From assembly GCA_964570825.1 (NCBI GenBank), contig CAZMZJ010000002.1:121454-185453 (forward strand): a DNA stretch of 64,000 nucleotides, read 5' to 3'. The notes under the pieces are model-generated. The model was not told where the DNA came from. It saw only the letters and a program-made list of their open reading frames with translations, and did no database searches. The position numbers were made by a program, and so were the translations under genes. Below are positions 17,714-25,421 of this stretch, in pieces. Numbering within the stretch: position 1 is the stretch's first letter; each line of letters begins with the position of its first letter. Source of the stretch: UMGS1002 sp964570825 (GTDB lineage: Bacteria > Bacillota > Clostridia > Oscillospirales > CAG-272).

Positions 17714-18403
17714 TCAGCCCCTGCAGGCATTTACAAACGCCTCGAACAGCGCCGCTGCGTCGGGGTCGAACGAAAATAGCAGCTCCGGGTGCCACTGGAC
17801 GCCGAGGAAGAATTTATGTCCGGGCAGAAAAACGCATTCGCAGATGCCGTCGTCCGAATAAGCGGCAGGAACAAGGGCGGGCGCCGCCGCTTTGACGGCC
17901 TGGTGGTGGAACGTATTGGTGTATATATAAGGTTTGCCTCGGGTAAGGTCGGCGAGCAGAGTTCCCGGGACGACGCCGACGCGCTGGGTGCGCTCGGAGC
18001 CTTTTTCCTTCTGGGAGTGCCCGTCTATGTGCTGATACAGACTGCCTCCCATCGCCACATTCAGAAGCTGGATTCCGCGGCAGATGCCGAGTACAGGCTT
18101 TCCGGTTTTGATAACCCTGTTGAATAACGCAAGCTCGAAGCTGTCGCGCTCGGCGCAGATTTCGACAGAGTCGAACTGAACTGTTTCGCCGTAGTATTTC
18201 GGGTCGAGGTCGACGCCTCCGGCGAAAAGGAAGCCGTCGAACTCCTCGGCATAGCCGTCGAGTTTTTTTTCATCTCCGGAATAAGCTACAAAAACCGGCA
18301 TTCCCCCGGCGGCCCAGATCGCGTCGAGATATGACGGGTTCATGCGTATGTAGCCTTCCTTGGTATATGACGTGGAAATGGCGACAGTCGGTCTTAATTT
18401 CAT
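17714..18403 (-). CDS. gamma-glutamyl-gamma-aminobutyrate hydrolase family (PuuD-like, peptidase C26)
   Basis: A 229-residue class-I glutamine-amidotransferase-fold hydrolase. It contains FLFAGGVDLDPKYY, the nucleophile elbow GICRGIQLLNVAMGG with the catalytic Cys, and the His/Glu pair in VQWHPE. The family splits gamma-glutamyl amide bonds, as in putrescine degradation or other gamma-glutamyl conjugates, in the cytoplasm. It lies 50 bp downstream of an ECF-transporter S component on the same strand, and only a weak SD (AAAGG, about 13 nt away) precedes it. The pairing suggests that an imported compound may be processed by this hydrolase; that is inference. Confidence 0.9.
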   Translation of the reverse strand: MKLRPTVAISTSYTKEGYIRMNPSYLDAIWAAGGMPVFVAYSGDEKKLDGYAEEFDGFLFAGGVDLDPKYYGETVQFDSVEICAERDSFELALFNRVIKTGKPVLGICRGIQLLNVAMGGSLYQHIDGHSQKEKGSERTQRVGVVPGTLLADLTRGKPYIYTNTFHHQAVKAAAPALVPAAYSDDGICECVFLPGHKFFLGVQWHPELLFSFDPDAAALFEAFVNACRG

Positions 18404-18453
18404 ATGTTATATAACCTTTCGGCCCGCGCCGGCGCCGGCCGCGGGCATGGTAA

Positions 18454-19113
18454 TCAGCTTCCGGCAGAAGTGTTTTCCGTGCTGCCGCCTTTGAGTTTGT
18501 CGTCCGGAATGAAATGCACCAGAACTCGAGCCACAGCGGCGGAAACTATAAGTGTGACCACCGCTTCAACGGCGGCGTTTACAGAAATGATCGCGACGAC
18601 AATGCCCCAGACGTTGTTGGTTCCGAATGCGTCAAGGACAGCCTTATTATTGCCGAAGAGCGCGATAAGGAAAGTGATAAAAAGAGCGGTGTTCAGGAGC
18701 GGGCAGCATACCGACGCAATAATGCAGGAAATGGTTTTTCCGCCGCGCTTAATTTTGTCCGCAAGCAATCTGAATATCAGTCCGGTGAGCCAGCCTACGA
18801 GCACCCGCGGAACCAGGCAGAGGATGAAAGTGTACACAGGGTTCAGCCCGAGCATAAAAGCTCCGAAAGCGCTCATTCCGAAGCACTGAATGAAGCTGAC
18901 AAGCCCGAAGACTGTTCCGAGGACAGCGCCGCCTGCCGGTCCGAGCATAATGGCGCCTATTGCGACAGGGATGACGATGAGAGTAATCTCAATAGTGCCG
19001 TAGTTGAAGAATCCGAGCGGAGTAAAGCCCATAAGTATAATTATGGCGCAAAACAGCGCGAGAAGAACAAGTTTGCGGGTTTTGATGGACTCATTGCGTT
19101 TCAGATCAGCCAT
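18454..19113 (-). CDS. ECF transporter S component
   Basis: A 219-residue membrane protein with about six hydrophobic segments and the S-component pattern KLVLLALFCAIIILMGFTP at the N-terminus, followed by TIEITLIVIPVAIGAIMLGP. S components bind a vitamin or metabolite and dock onto the shared EcfA/T energising module, which is not encoded here. The ATG follows GGAGGT by 8 nt. The closest look-alikes are pantothenate- or folate-type S components, but the substrate cannot be assigned. There is no riboswitch-like structure in the roughly 60-nt leader. First gene of a likely two-gene operon with the PuuD-like hydrolase. Confidence 0.85.
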   Translation of the reverse strand: MADLKRNESIKTRKLVLLALFCAIIILMGFTPLGFFNYGTIEITLIVIPVAIGAIMLGPAGGAVLGTVFGLVSFIQCFGMSAFGAFMLGLNPVYTFILCLVPRVLVGWLTGLIFRLLADKIKRGGKTISCIIASVCCPLLNTALFITFLIALFGNNKAVLDAFGTNNVWGIVVAIISVNAAVEAVVTLIVSAAVARVLVHFIPDDKLKGGSTENTSAGS

Positions 19114-19171
19114 AAAATTATACCTCCGTATATTTATTCATCATTTTTCATGCGGGAAAAATATATGAATC

Positions 19172-19200
19172 ATTATACACTACGAAAGATAAAATTACAA
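19172..19200 (-). promoter_or_regulatory. promoter of ECF S-component operon
   Basis: On the minus strand TTGTAA, a 17-bp spacer, then consensus TATAAT. Confidence 0.78.
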
Positions 19201-19307
19201 TATTATATTATGAATAACTTTTCGTTCGTTCCGGATATGTAAAGCGCCGGTTTGCACAAATTTCCGGTTCGGGGCGAATGATATTCAATAAAAAATCGCC
19301 TGTCCGC

Positions 19308-19336
19308 TTTACAAAAAAAAGTTATTGTTGTATAAT
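19308..19336 (+). promoter_or_regulatory. promoter of ribulokinase gene
   Basis: TTTACA, a 17-bp A-rich spacer, then consensus TATAAT, about 80 bp before the start codon. No clear cre or AraR palindrome was seen. Confidence 0.78.
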
Positions 19337-19414
19337 CATAAAAAATATAACCGGGCGAAAAACGGCTACCTGCCGGGCGGCGAACGGTAAATGTATGAGA
19401 AAGGTTTTACCTAT

Positions 19415-21085
19415 ATGCCAAAATACACTATCGGAATAGATTACGGCACCCTCTCGGGGCGCGCGATACTCGTCGATGTTGCAAACGGCAGGCAGCTTGC
19501 CGACAGCGTGATGGACTATCCGCACGGCGTCATATCCGATGTGCTTCCGGGAACAGACATAAAACTCCCCTCCGATTATGCGCTGCAGGATCCGCGGGAC
19601 TATCTCGAAGTGCTCTCGCACATAATTCCCGATGTTATAAAGAAATCGGGAGTCAACCCGCGCGACATCATCGGGGCGGGAATAGACTTTACAACCTGCA
19701 CCGTCATACCCGTCCGCGCCGACGGCACACCGCTCTGCTTTGAGGAAAAATACAAAAAGAATCCTCACGCATACGTCAAGCTCTGGAAGCACCATGCGGC
19801 GCAGCCCTATGCCGACAGGCTGAGCGAAGTCGCGCGGGAGCGCGGCGAAACGTGGCTCGACCGTTTCGGCGGAAAGATTTCCCCGGAGTGGATGTTCCCG
19901 AAGATCTGGGAAGTGCTTTCGGAGGCGCCGGAAGTATACAATGACGCGGCGTATTTCATGGAAGCCGGCGACTGGCTGACATGGCAGCTCACCGGAAGGC
20001 AGACGCGGGGATATTCCTTCGCCGCGTATAAAAGCATTTACGTAGTCGAGAACGGCGGATATCCGTCGGCCGACTTTTTCGCGTCGCTCGACGAAAGGCT
20101 CCGCAATGTGATAAAGGACAAAATGGACGCCCCGATAATATTCACCGGCGAAGCGGCGGGCTGTGTGACAAAGGAAGCCGCAGAAAGGTTCGGCCTTCCC
20201 GCCGGTGCCGCCGTTGCCTGCCCGATGCCCGACGGTCACACCGCGGCGATATCGCTCGGTCTTATAAACGACGGCGACATGTGCGCCATCATGGGCACCT
20301 CGTCCTGCTATATGCTGGTCGGGAGAAGGGATGTATGCGTAAACGGAATCTGCGGAACAATACGCGACGGACTCACTCCCGGATTTTTCGGCTATGAGTC
20401 CGGACTCTGCTGCGTAGGCGACCATTTCGCGTGGGCGAAAGAAAACGTCGTCTCGCCGGAATACCTGAAGGAGGCGGAGGCGCGCGGGATAACCGTGCTG
20501 AAGCTGCTGATAGAAAAGGCTGCGGCGCAGAAGCCTGGCGAGCACGGGCTTGTCGCCCTCGACTGGTTCAACGGCAACCGCAACATACTCGTGGATGCAT
20601 CTCTTTCGGGACTTATCGTCGGCATGACGCTTCGCACGAAGCCCGAGGACATAATGCGCGCGCTTATTGAAGCCACGGCATACGGAACGAGGGTAATTTT
20701 TGAAAACTTTGAGAGGCACGGAGTAAAAATCGGGCGTCTTATCGCCGCCGGCGGCATCGCGCGCAAGGACCCGTTCACGATGCAGCTTTACTCCGACGTA
20801 CTTAAAATGAATATCGAGGTATCGGATTCCGCGCAGGCGCCGGCTCTTGCCGGAGCGATACAGGCGGCCGCGGCAGCCGGGGCACAGAACGGCGGATATG
20901 CGAAGCTGACCGACGCTATGAGAGCCATGGCGAGCAGAAGCGACAGGGTATATCGCCCGAACCAGGCGGCGTCTGCGGTCTATGATAAGCTTTTCGCCGA
21001 GTATATGAAGCTGCACGACTATTTTGGCAGGGGCGGCAACGATGTGATGAAAACCTTAAGGAAGATTGCCGCGCAATCGCAATAA
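19415..21085 (+). CDS. araB: ribulokinase
   Basis: A 556-residue FGGY-family kinase. The start MPKYTIGIDYGTLSGRA (AAAGG 10 nt upstream) fits ribulokinases better than the ATG 24 nt earlier, which lacks an SD. Typical elements are the N-terminal ATPase phosphate loop (DYGTLSGRA), GIDFTTCT, MEAGDWLTWQLTG, the metal/substrate Asp region PMPDGHTAA, IMGTSSCYM and GGIARKDPFTMQLYSDVL. It phosphorylates L-ribulose to L-ribulose-5-phosphate in arabinose catabolism. Unusually, araA, araD and an AraR regulator are not adjacent; the gene has its own promoter and terminator. Related FGGY kinases for other pentuloses cannot be excluded. Confidence 0.92.
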   Translation: MPKYTIGIDYGTLSGRAILVDVANGRQLADSVMDYPHGVISDVLPGTDIKLPSDYALQDPRDYLEVLSHIIPDVIKKSGVNPRDIIGAGIDFTTCTVIPVRADGTPLCFEEKYKKNPHAYVKLWKHHAAQPYADRLSEVARERGETWLDRFGGKISPEWMFPKIWEVLSEAPEVYNDAAYFMEAGDWLTWQLTGRQTRGYSFAAYKSIYVVENGGYPSADFFASLDERLRNVIKDKMDAPIIFTGEAAGCVTKEAAERFGLPAGAAVACPMPDGHTAAISLGLINDGDMCAIMGTSSCYMLVGRRDVCVNGICGTIRDGLTPGFFGYESGLCCVGDHFAWAKENVVSPEYLKEAEARGITVLKLLIEKAAAQKPGEHGLVALDWFNGNRNILVDASLSGLIVGMTLRTKPEDIMRALIEATAYGTRVIFENFERHGVKIGRLIAAGGIARKDPFTMQLYSDVLKMNIEVSDSAQAPALAGAIQAAAAAGAQNGGYAKLTDAMRAMASRSDRVYRPNQAASAVYDKLFAEYMKLHDYFGRGGNDVMKTLRKIAAQSQ

Positions 21086-21150
21086 AGAACGCACAGGTTT
21101 TGCCGCCGCGCCGGCGCCTTGCTTTTTTTCGGCCATAGCGCAAAAAACGG

Positions 21151-21176
21151 AAACCGCTTGCCCGTAAGCGGTTTTT
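21151..21176 (+). terminator. terminator of ribulokinase gene
   Basis: AAACCGCTT pairs with AAGCGGTTT over GCCCGT, followed by TTTTT. Confidence 0.9.
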
Positions 21177-21244
21177 GGAATACTGACGCTGAAGACGCTG
21201 ACAACCCTGACCGCTTTATTCAAATTAAAAAGAGGTAAAAAACA

Positions 21245-21955
21245 ATGGCATTCAGACCTACCGCGCTTCAGATAATCGGAAAATTATTAAAAGCGATAAT
21301 ATATTCTATGATAGCCGCGATGTGCGGCTTTCTCGTCTGGCGGGTATTTTTTTCGACAATTCCTCCGCGTTCGATGACCCGTCTTTCGGTCAATGAAACG
21401 CTTGCCGAGGCATACGGCACATACGGCGACAGTCTTGAGATGTTCAGGCAGAAGCAGACGAACATAACCCGCGCCGACAGAAATTACGGCTATTTCACTA
21501 TCGTGGACTATGTGATAATCCCCGACGCGAAACAGGTGCAGGTGCTTCTGAGATACAACAAAAGCATGGCCCAGCACGTGTACGAAGATTTCGGGCTTGA
21601 ACAGATTCCGGACATAAAATCGCAGTTATTCGATTTAACCATAGTCAGGACGGACGACCTCACGCCGGAGGACCTCACCGACAACGAGGACAGCGATTAT
21701 CTTTCAGAGACCCGTTATAAAGCTTCCTCGTCGGCAATCGACACAACCCTGCTTTATGTTTATTGCCGCGTCGTATTCGAAAATGTGGAAGCAGACGGCG
21801 CCGTGGGGCTGTTTTTGGATATATATTACAACGCCTTTACGGATTACGAAGCAACCTCGTACGGCACTCTCTGCCTGTACGACAGCACCGCTGAAAACGT
21901 CCCTGTAAAGCTGTCGTCAGCGGATAGAGCCGCGCTGAGGAAAGCGGCGGAATAA
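21245..21955 (+). CDS. unrecognised single-pass membrane protein
   Basis: A 236-residue protein with AGAGG before the ATG. One membrane segment (about residues 12-36, IIYSMIAAMCGFLVWRVFF) follows a short basic N-terminus. The rest is soluble, probably extracytoplasmic, with alternating strands (YFTIVDYVIIPDAKQVQVLLRYN, LLYVYCRVVFENVE) and a Glu/Asp-rich loop. No domain is recognised. It is flanked by terminators on both sides, so it is monocistronic. Function unknown. Confidence 0.8.
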   Translation: MAFRPTALQIIGKLLKAIIYSMIAAMCGFLVWRVFFSTIPPRSMTRLSVNETLAEAYGTYGDSLEMFRQKQTNITRADRNYGYFTIVDYVIIPDAKQVQVLLRYNKSMAQHVYEDFGLEQIPDIKSQLFDLTIVRTDDLTPEDLTDNEDSDYLSETRYKASSSAIDTTLLYVYCRVVFENVEADGAVGLFLDIYYNAFTDYEATSYGTLCLYDSTAENVPVKLSSADRAALRKAAE

Positions 21956-21973
21956 GAAAAGCACAAAAAACCG

Positions 21974-22012
21974 ATCATGGCGCGCCGTGCGTTTACGGCG
22001 CGCCATGATTTT
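21974..22012. terminator. bidirectional terminator between converging genes
   Basis: A perfect 15-bp stem (ATCATGGCGCGCCGT with its complement) over a 5-nt loop, followed by TTTTG on the plus strand. It serves the gene on the left and probably ruvX from the right. Confidence 0.85.
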
Positions 22013-22053
22013 GTTCATTGAATATTATCGTTTTATCATTTTATTGTTTCATC

Positions 22054-22077
22054 ATTTCATAATTTCATAATTTCATC
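22054..22077. repeat. octamer tandem repeat ATTTCATA x3 overlapping the ruvX stop
   Basis: Three ATTTCATA units (the last with one change) spanning the 3' end of ruvX; the repeat supplies the codons for the C-terminal Met-Lys-Leu and the stop. Confidence 0.75.
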
Positions 22078-22511
22078 GTTCTCAGCCTGTCAAGCGCCTT
22101 CTGCAGAATCAGCTCGGCCGAGAGCGAATCGATAACGCCCTTTCGCTTTTTTCCGCGGGTGTCGGTCTCGTTCAGGTATCGCGCCGCCTCCATAGTCGTC
22201 AGGCGTTCGTCAATCAAAACGACCGGAATATCGAGCCTGCCGCAGAGAAGGCTCGCAAACTCCCGGCAGCGTCCGGCTCTTTGGCCCTCGGTTCCGTTCA
22301 TGTTGACAGGCAGCCCGACCACCACCGCCGAAACGCCTCGCTCGCGCGCCTCCGCCGCCACCGCGTCGGCGGTTTTCACGATGCCGCCCGGCGAAATGCA
22401 GCCGATACCCGACGCGAGCAGCCGTCCGGGATCTGACACCGCAAGCCCCGTGCGCACGTCGCCGAAGTCCACGGCCATTATCTTTCCTGTTGTTTTCAGT
22501 AATTCTTCCAT
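22065..22511 (-). CDS. ruvX: Holliday junction resolvase-like protein RuvX/YqgF
   Basis: A 148-residue RNase-H-fold protein. Motifs: AVDFGDVRTGLAVSD with the first catalytic Asp, VVVGLPVNMNGTEG, the conserved DERLTT with the Glu, and DSLSAELILQ with the last acidic pair. YqgF/RuvX proteins process 16S rRNA 5' ends and have resolvase-like activity. Normal length. The upstream hydrolase stop is 32 bp away on the same strand, so the two may be co-transcribed. The C-terminus runs into a short octamer repeat. Confidence 0.93.
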   Translation of the reverse strand: MEELLKTTGKIMAVDFGDVRTGLAVSDPGRLLASGIGCISPGGIVKTADAVAAEARERGVSAVVVGLPVNMNGTEGQRAGRCREFASLLCGRLDIPVVLIDERLTTMEAARYLNETDTRGKKRKGVIDSLSAELILQKALDRLRTMKL

Positions 22512-22543
22512 GTAAAATACTGCCTTTGCGTCCTTAATTTATT

Positions 22544-23518
22544 TCACGCATCAACGGAAGCCGTCCTATCCGAAGCAGCGTGTTTTTTTGTCCTTTCGGC
22601 AATCCACCCAAGTATATCCTCATATACCTGCCGCCGGCCGACCTCGTTCAGGATCTCGTGGCGCATTCCCGGGTACAGCTTTATGGTCAAGTCGAGCGCT
22701 CCGGCCGCGCAAAGCCGGTCATAAACCGCCCGCGGTCCTATGCCGTAGTTTCCGACCGGGTCGGCGTCCCCGCTCGCCAGCATAATCGGCAGGGAAGGCG
22801 GAACGGAATAAGCCCACTTTTTTGAGGACACCCGTCCGAGCATATCAAACAGAGTATAGAACCCGTCGGCGGTGAATATAAACGAGGAACAGAATTTGTC
22901 CTTCGAATATTTTTCGACAATCTCGGCGTCGCGCGAAAGCCACGCGAAACGTCCTGCGTCCTTTCCGATCCGCTTAAGATAAGAGCCGAAGGCCATTTTG
23001 TCAATCAGCGCGGAGCGTTTGCGCCCGCCGTTATTAAGGCCTTCAATTCGCGAAACGAGCTTTCCGAGCGACGTCGGCTGTCCGGGGCCGCCGGTGCCGG
23101 ACAACACCGCGCCGTCAATCTCGCTCCCGTATTCAGCGATATAAAGGCGCGCGATAAATGAGCCCATGCTGTGTCCGAGAAGAAAAACCGGGATTTTCGG
23201 GAACTTTGCTTTGATTATATTCGTCATAGTATGCAGGTCTTCCACAAGCATATCGCCTCCGCCGCGGCGCGGTATGTATCCGAGGCTGCCGTCGTCAGGC
23301 GCGGATTTTCCGTGTCCTATGTGGTCGTTTCCGCAGACGGCATATCCGCGCGACGCGAGAAATCCGGCAAAATCCATGTATCTTCCCATATGCTCGTTCA
23401 TTCCGTGGCTTATCTGGACGATGCCCTCGGGCGCCGAATCCGGCGTCCAGATGAAATAAGCAATCCTGCTTTTGCCGTCGGCCGAGCCGAAAACGCCCTC
23501 CTCAAGTGCATAAGACAT
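22544..23518 (-). CDS. alpha/beta hydrolase (monoacylglycerol lipase/serine aminopeptidase S33 type)
   Basis: A 324-residue alpha/beta hydrolase. The start MSYALEEGVFGS follows GGGAGGAGAG; a longer frame upstream crosses the divergent promoter region. It has VQISHGMNEHMGRY (oxyanion region), GNDHIGHGKS, the nucleophile elbow LLGHSMGSF, the Asp in ASGDADPVG and the His in GMRHEI. These are features of monoglyceride lipases/lysophospholipases that hydrolyse acylglycerols. No signal peptide, so probably cytoplasmic. Substrate not certain. It is divergent from a small RHH-like gene. Confidence 0.9.
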   Translation of the reverse strand: MSYALEEGVFGSADGKSRIAYFIWTPDSAPEGIVQISHGMNEHMGRYMDFAGFLASRGYAVCGNDHIGHGKSAPDDGSLGYIPRRGGGDMLVEDLHTMTNIIKAKFPKIPVFLLGHSMGSFIARLYIAEYGSEIDGAVLSGTGGPGQPTSLGKLVSRIEGLNNGGRKRSALIDKMAFGSYLKRIGKDAGRFAWLSRDAEIVEKYSKDKFCSSFIFTADGFYTLFDMLGRVSSKKWAYSVPPSLPIMLASGDADPVGNYGIGPRAVYDRLCAAGALDLTIKLYPGMRHEILNEVGRRQVYEDILGWIAERTKKHAASDRTASVDA

Positions 23519-23589
23519 AACTCTCTCCTCCCGATAAAAATCTCTCCGTGTCCAGTATATCACGGCTTCGGGCAAATGTAAAGCTGATA

Positions 23590-23618
23590 TTGACGCGCTT
23601 CGGGATCCGGTATAAAAT
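23590..23618 (+). promoter_or_regulatory. promoter of RHH-like gene
   Basis: TTGACG, a 17-bp spacer, TAAAAT, 31 bp before the start codon. Confidence 0.65.
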
Positions 23619-23649
23619 AATATGATAAACAAAACGGGAGGTATGACAG

Positions 23650-23880
23650 ATGAAAAAAACATACACGGTTCCGGTGAGGCTGACTGAGGAAATGCTCCGG
23701 CGTCTTCTGGTTATCTGCGATGCCGAGGGACGCACGCCGTCGAATCAGTTCAATTTTCTGCTGAGGAACAATATAGCATATTTTGAAAAAACACACGGCA
23801 AAATAACCGTGGAACAGCTTAACAAAACAAAAACAGGAGAATATTTACTCGCTGCCCAGTATGAAACAACCGATTTGTAA
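23650..23880 (+). CDS. small ribbon-helix-helix-like protein
   Basis: A 76-residue protein with GGGAGGT 7 nt before the ATG. A short strand (KKTYTVPVRLTEEM) is followed by two predicted helices (MLRRLLVICDAEGRTPSNQFNFLLRN, split at GRTPS). This matches the Arc/MetJ ribbon-helix-helix pattern of small DNA-binding proteins. No toxin partner is next to it. It could regulate its own promoter, the divergent hydrolase or the following surface-protein gene. Confidence 0.65.
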   Translation: MKKTYTVPVRLTEEMLRRLLVICDAEGRTPSNQFNFLLRNNIAYFEKTHGKITVEQLNKTKTGEYLLAAQYETTDL

Positions 23881-23911
23881 TATGCAATGTTAACAAATTT
23901 ACCTGATTATA

Positions 23912-23940
23912 TTGACAAATCGGTTTAATTTTTTTATAAT
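23912..23940 (+). promoter_or_regulatory. perfect-consensus promoter of lamin-tail-like surface protein
   Basis: TTGACA, a 17-bp spacer, TATAAT: an exact sigma-A consensus. AAAGGAG and the ATG follow within 35 bp. Confidence 0.88.
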
Positions 23941-23972
23941 ATTTATAACAAAATACAAAGGAGCTGTTATTT

Positions 23973-25370
23973 ATGAAAAAAGCGTTATCAATTTTTTTGA
24001 CAGTATGCATTCTTGTCTCGATAGGCACTGTCGCCGCGTCGGCTCTCGGGGCTACGGCTGTGACCACGGCTGCAGCGGACAGACCCGACTGGATCATAAC
24101 CGAAATCAGCCAGGACCAGACCGGGGACGGCACGGGCGGCTACTCAACCACTGCTGACCCGTTTGAATTTATTGAAATTTACAATAATTCCGGAACGACG
24201 CTCAACCTTTACGACTATTGCATGACTTACAACGGCAACCTGAGAACCAGCGAAAAATTTGAGACCCAGATTGTCGAGATAACGCCCTTCAAGGCCGGCG
24301 ACTATCTTGACGGAACAGATTTCTCCAAATGGACATATACGACAAACGCAGTAGGCAACCTTGCGAACAAGCCCGTGAACCCGGCTACCTGCACTGTTGC
24401 TCCCGGAGAAATAGTGGTTCTGTGGGTATTGTACCGCGACGCATACTTTGCAAGCTGGAACGACGGCAAAGGCCTGTCCATAAACGATTTCCGCACCTTC
24501 TGGCAGATCCCGGAAAACGTCAAGGTAATCGCCGTTGACGGAAACTCCGCAACAGACTCAGGCGGTGCCGACAAAAACTTCAATATAAAGAACTCCGATA
24601 CTGGTACATACGGAATCTGCCTTTACACCGAAGCCATCAACACGGCGGCCAACACAACCACAGGCTCGAGCGCGGTCTATCCGGTTGTTTACACCGAATG
24701 CCCCGAGTTTGCGGCATGGGCTACTATGGACTTCAAGACGCAGATTCTGGCAGGCTCCCAGCCCAACTTTACATTTAACTTTACTTCTGACAATCAGGGC
24801 TTCGGCGCAGCTGAATGGGCATATAAAGCCGACGCGAGAAGAATGCTTCTGCTTGAGCTTTACTCTACCCCCACGGCCGGAACTCTGACGACCCTGCAGA
24901 AGATGACGCTCGGCGTAGCTCTTGATGCCGGCGAGTCATACACCTTTGAAGAGGGAACTGTTTACGTGCCCACCGTAAGCGAACTCGGCAATTTCCAGGG
25001 CTTTGTGATAGACGGTACCCTTTATCCGTTGGGTTCGACCTTCACGGCAGCCAAGGCGGGCGTATATAACGTGCAGTACAAGTACGAGAAGGACTCCTCG
25101 GTTGTTGTCGTCAACGCTCCCGAAACAACCACATCGGCTCCCGACACCACAAAGGCTCCCGACACCACAAAGGCTCCAGATACCACAAAGACTCCCGTGA
25201 CCACGGCTACCCCGAAGACCGACGCTCCCTCGACCACAGCCGCCGTCACAACAGCTGCTGTCACGACAGCCGCTCCGGCTGAGAAAAATGGTTGCGGCTC
25301 GGTTATTGGATTCGGCATTCTTGCCTGCCTTGTTCCCGCGGCTGTAGTCCTCACCAGAAAAAAGCACTGA
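23973..25370 (+). CDS. secreted lamin-tail-like surface protein with C-terminal anchor
   Basis: A 465-residue exported protein. A signal peptide (about 1-25) is followed by a region resembling a lamin-tail domain (WIITEISQDQ, FEFIEIYNNSGTTLNLYDY and VAPGEIVVLW), here with a long insertion. A Thr/Pro linker contains APDTTK repeats and TTAAVTTAA repeats. The C-terminus is a Cys-containing sorting-like tail: NGCGSVIGFG, a membrane segment and RKKH. There is no LPXTG. The perfect promoter and AAAGGAG SD suggest abundant expression. Lamin-tail domains occur in bacterial surface proteins and nucleases; no nuclease motif is seen here, so a structural or adhesive role is likely. Function unproven. 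Confidence 0.78.
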   Translation: MKKALSIFLTVCILVSIGTVAASALGATAVTTAAADRPDWIITEISQDQTGDGTGGYSTTADPFEFIEIYNNSGTTLNLYDYCMTYNGNLRTSEKFETQIVEITPFKAGDYLDGTDFSKWTYTTNAVGNLANKPVNPATCTVAPGEIVVLWVLYRDAYFASWNDGKGLSINDFRTFWQIPENVKVIAVDGNSATDSGGADKNFNIKNSDTGTYGICLYTEAINTAANTTTGSSAVYPVVYTECPEFAAWATMDFKTQILAGSQPNFTFNFTSDNQGFGAAEWAYKADARRMLLLELYSTPTAGTLTTLQKMTLGVALDAGESYTFEEGTVYVPTVSELGNFQGFVIDGTLYPLGSTFTAAKAGVYNVQYKYEKDSSVVVVNAPETTTSAPDTTKAPDTTKAPDTTKTPVTTATPKTDAPSTTAAVTTAAVTTAAPAEKNGCGSVIGFGILACLVPAAVVLTRKKH

Positions 25371-25389
25371 ACTGATTGAATATTGAAAT

Positions 25390-25417
25390 GCGCGCTGCCG
25401 CGGATGCGGCAGCGCGC
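25390..25417. terminator. hairpin between converging genes
   Basis: A perfect 12-bp stem GCGCGCTGCCGC with its complement over GGAT, between the surface-protein gene and the converging PBP2 gene. T-tracts are weak on both sides. Confidence 0.7.
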
Positions 25418-25421
25418 TCTA

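Noticed and set aside
19114..19171. Vitamin riboswitch before the ECF S component
   Set aside because: The leader is only about 60 nt, AT-rich, with no conserved riboswitch core or terminator stem.
19322..21016. 564-residue open frame antisense to ribulokinase
   Set aside because: It is as long as araB but has no SD, no recognisable domain and Arg/His/Tyr-rich composition expected from reading the opposite strand of a GC-biased gene.
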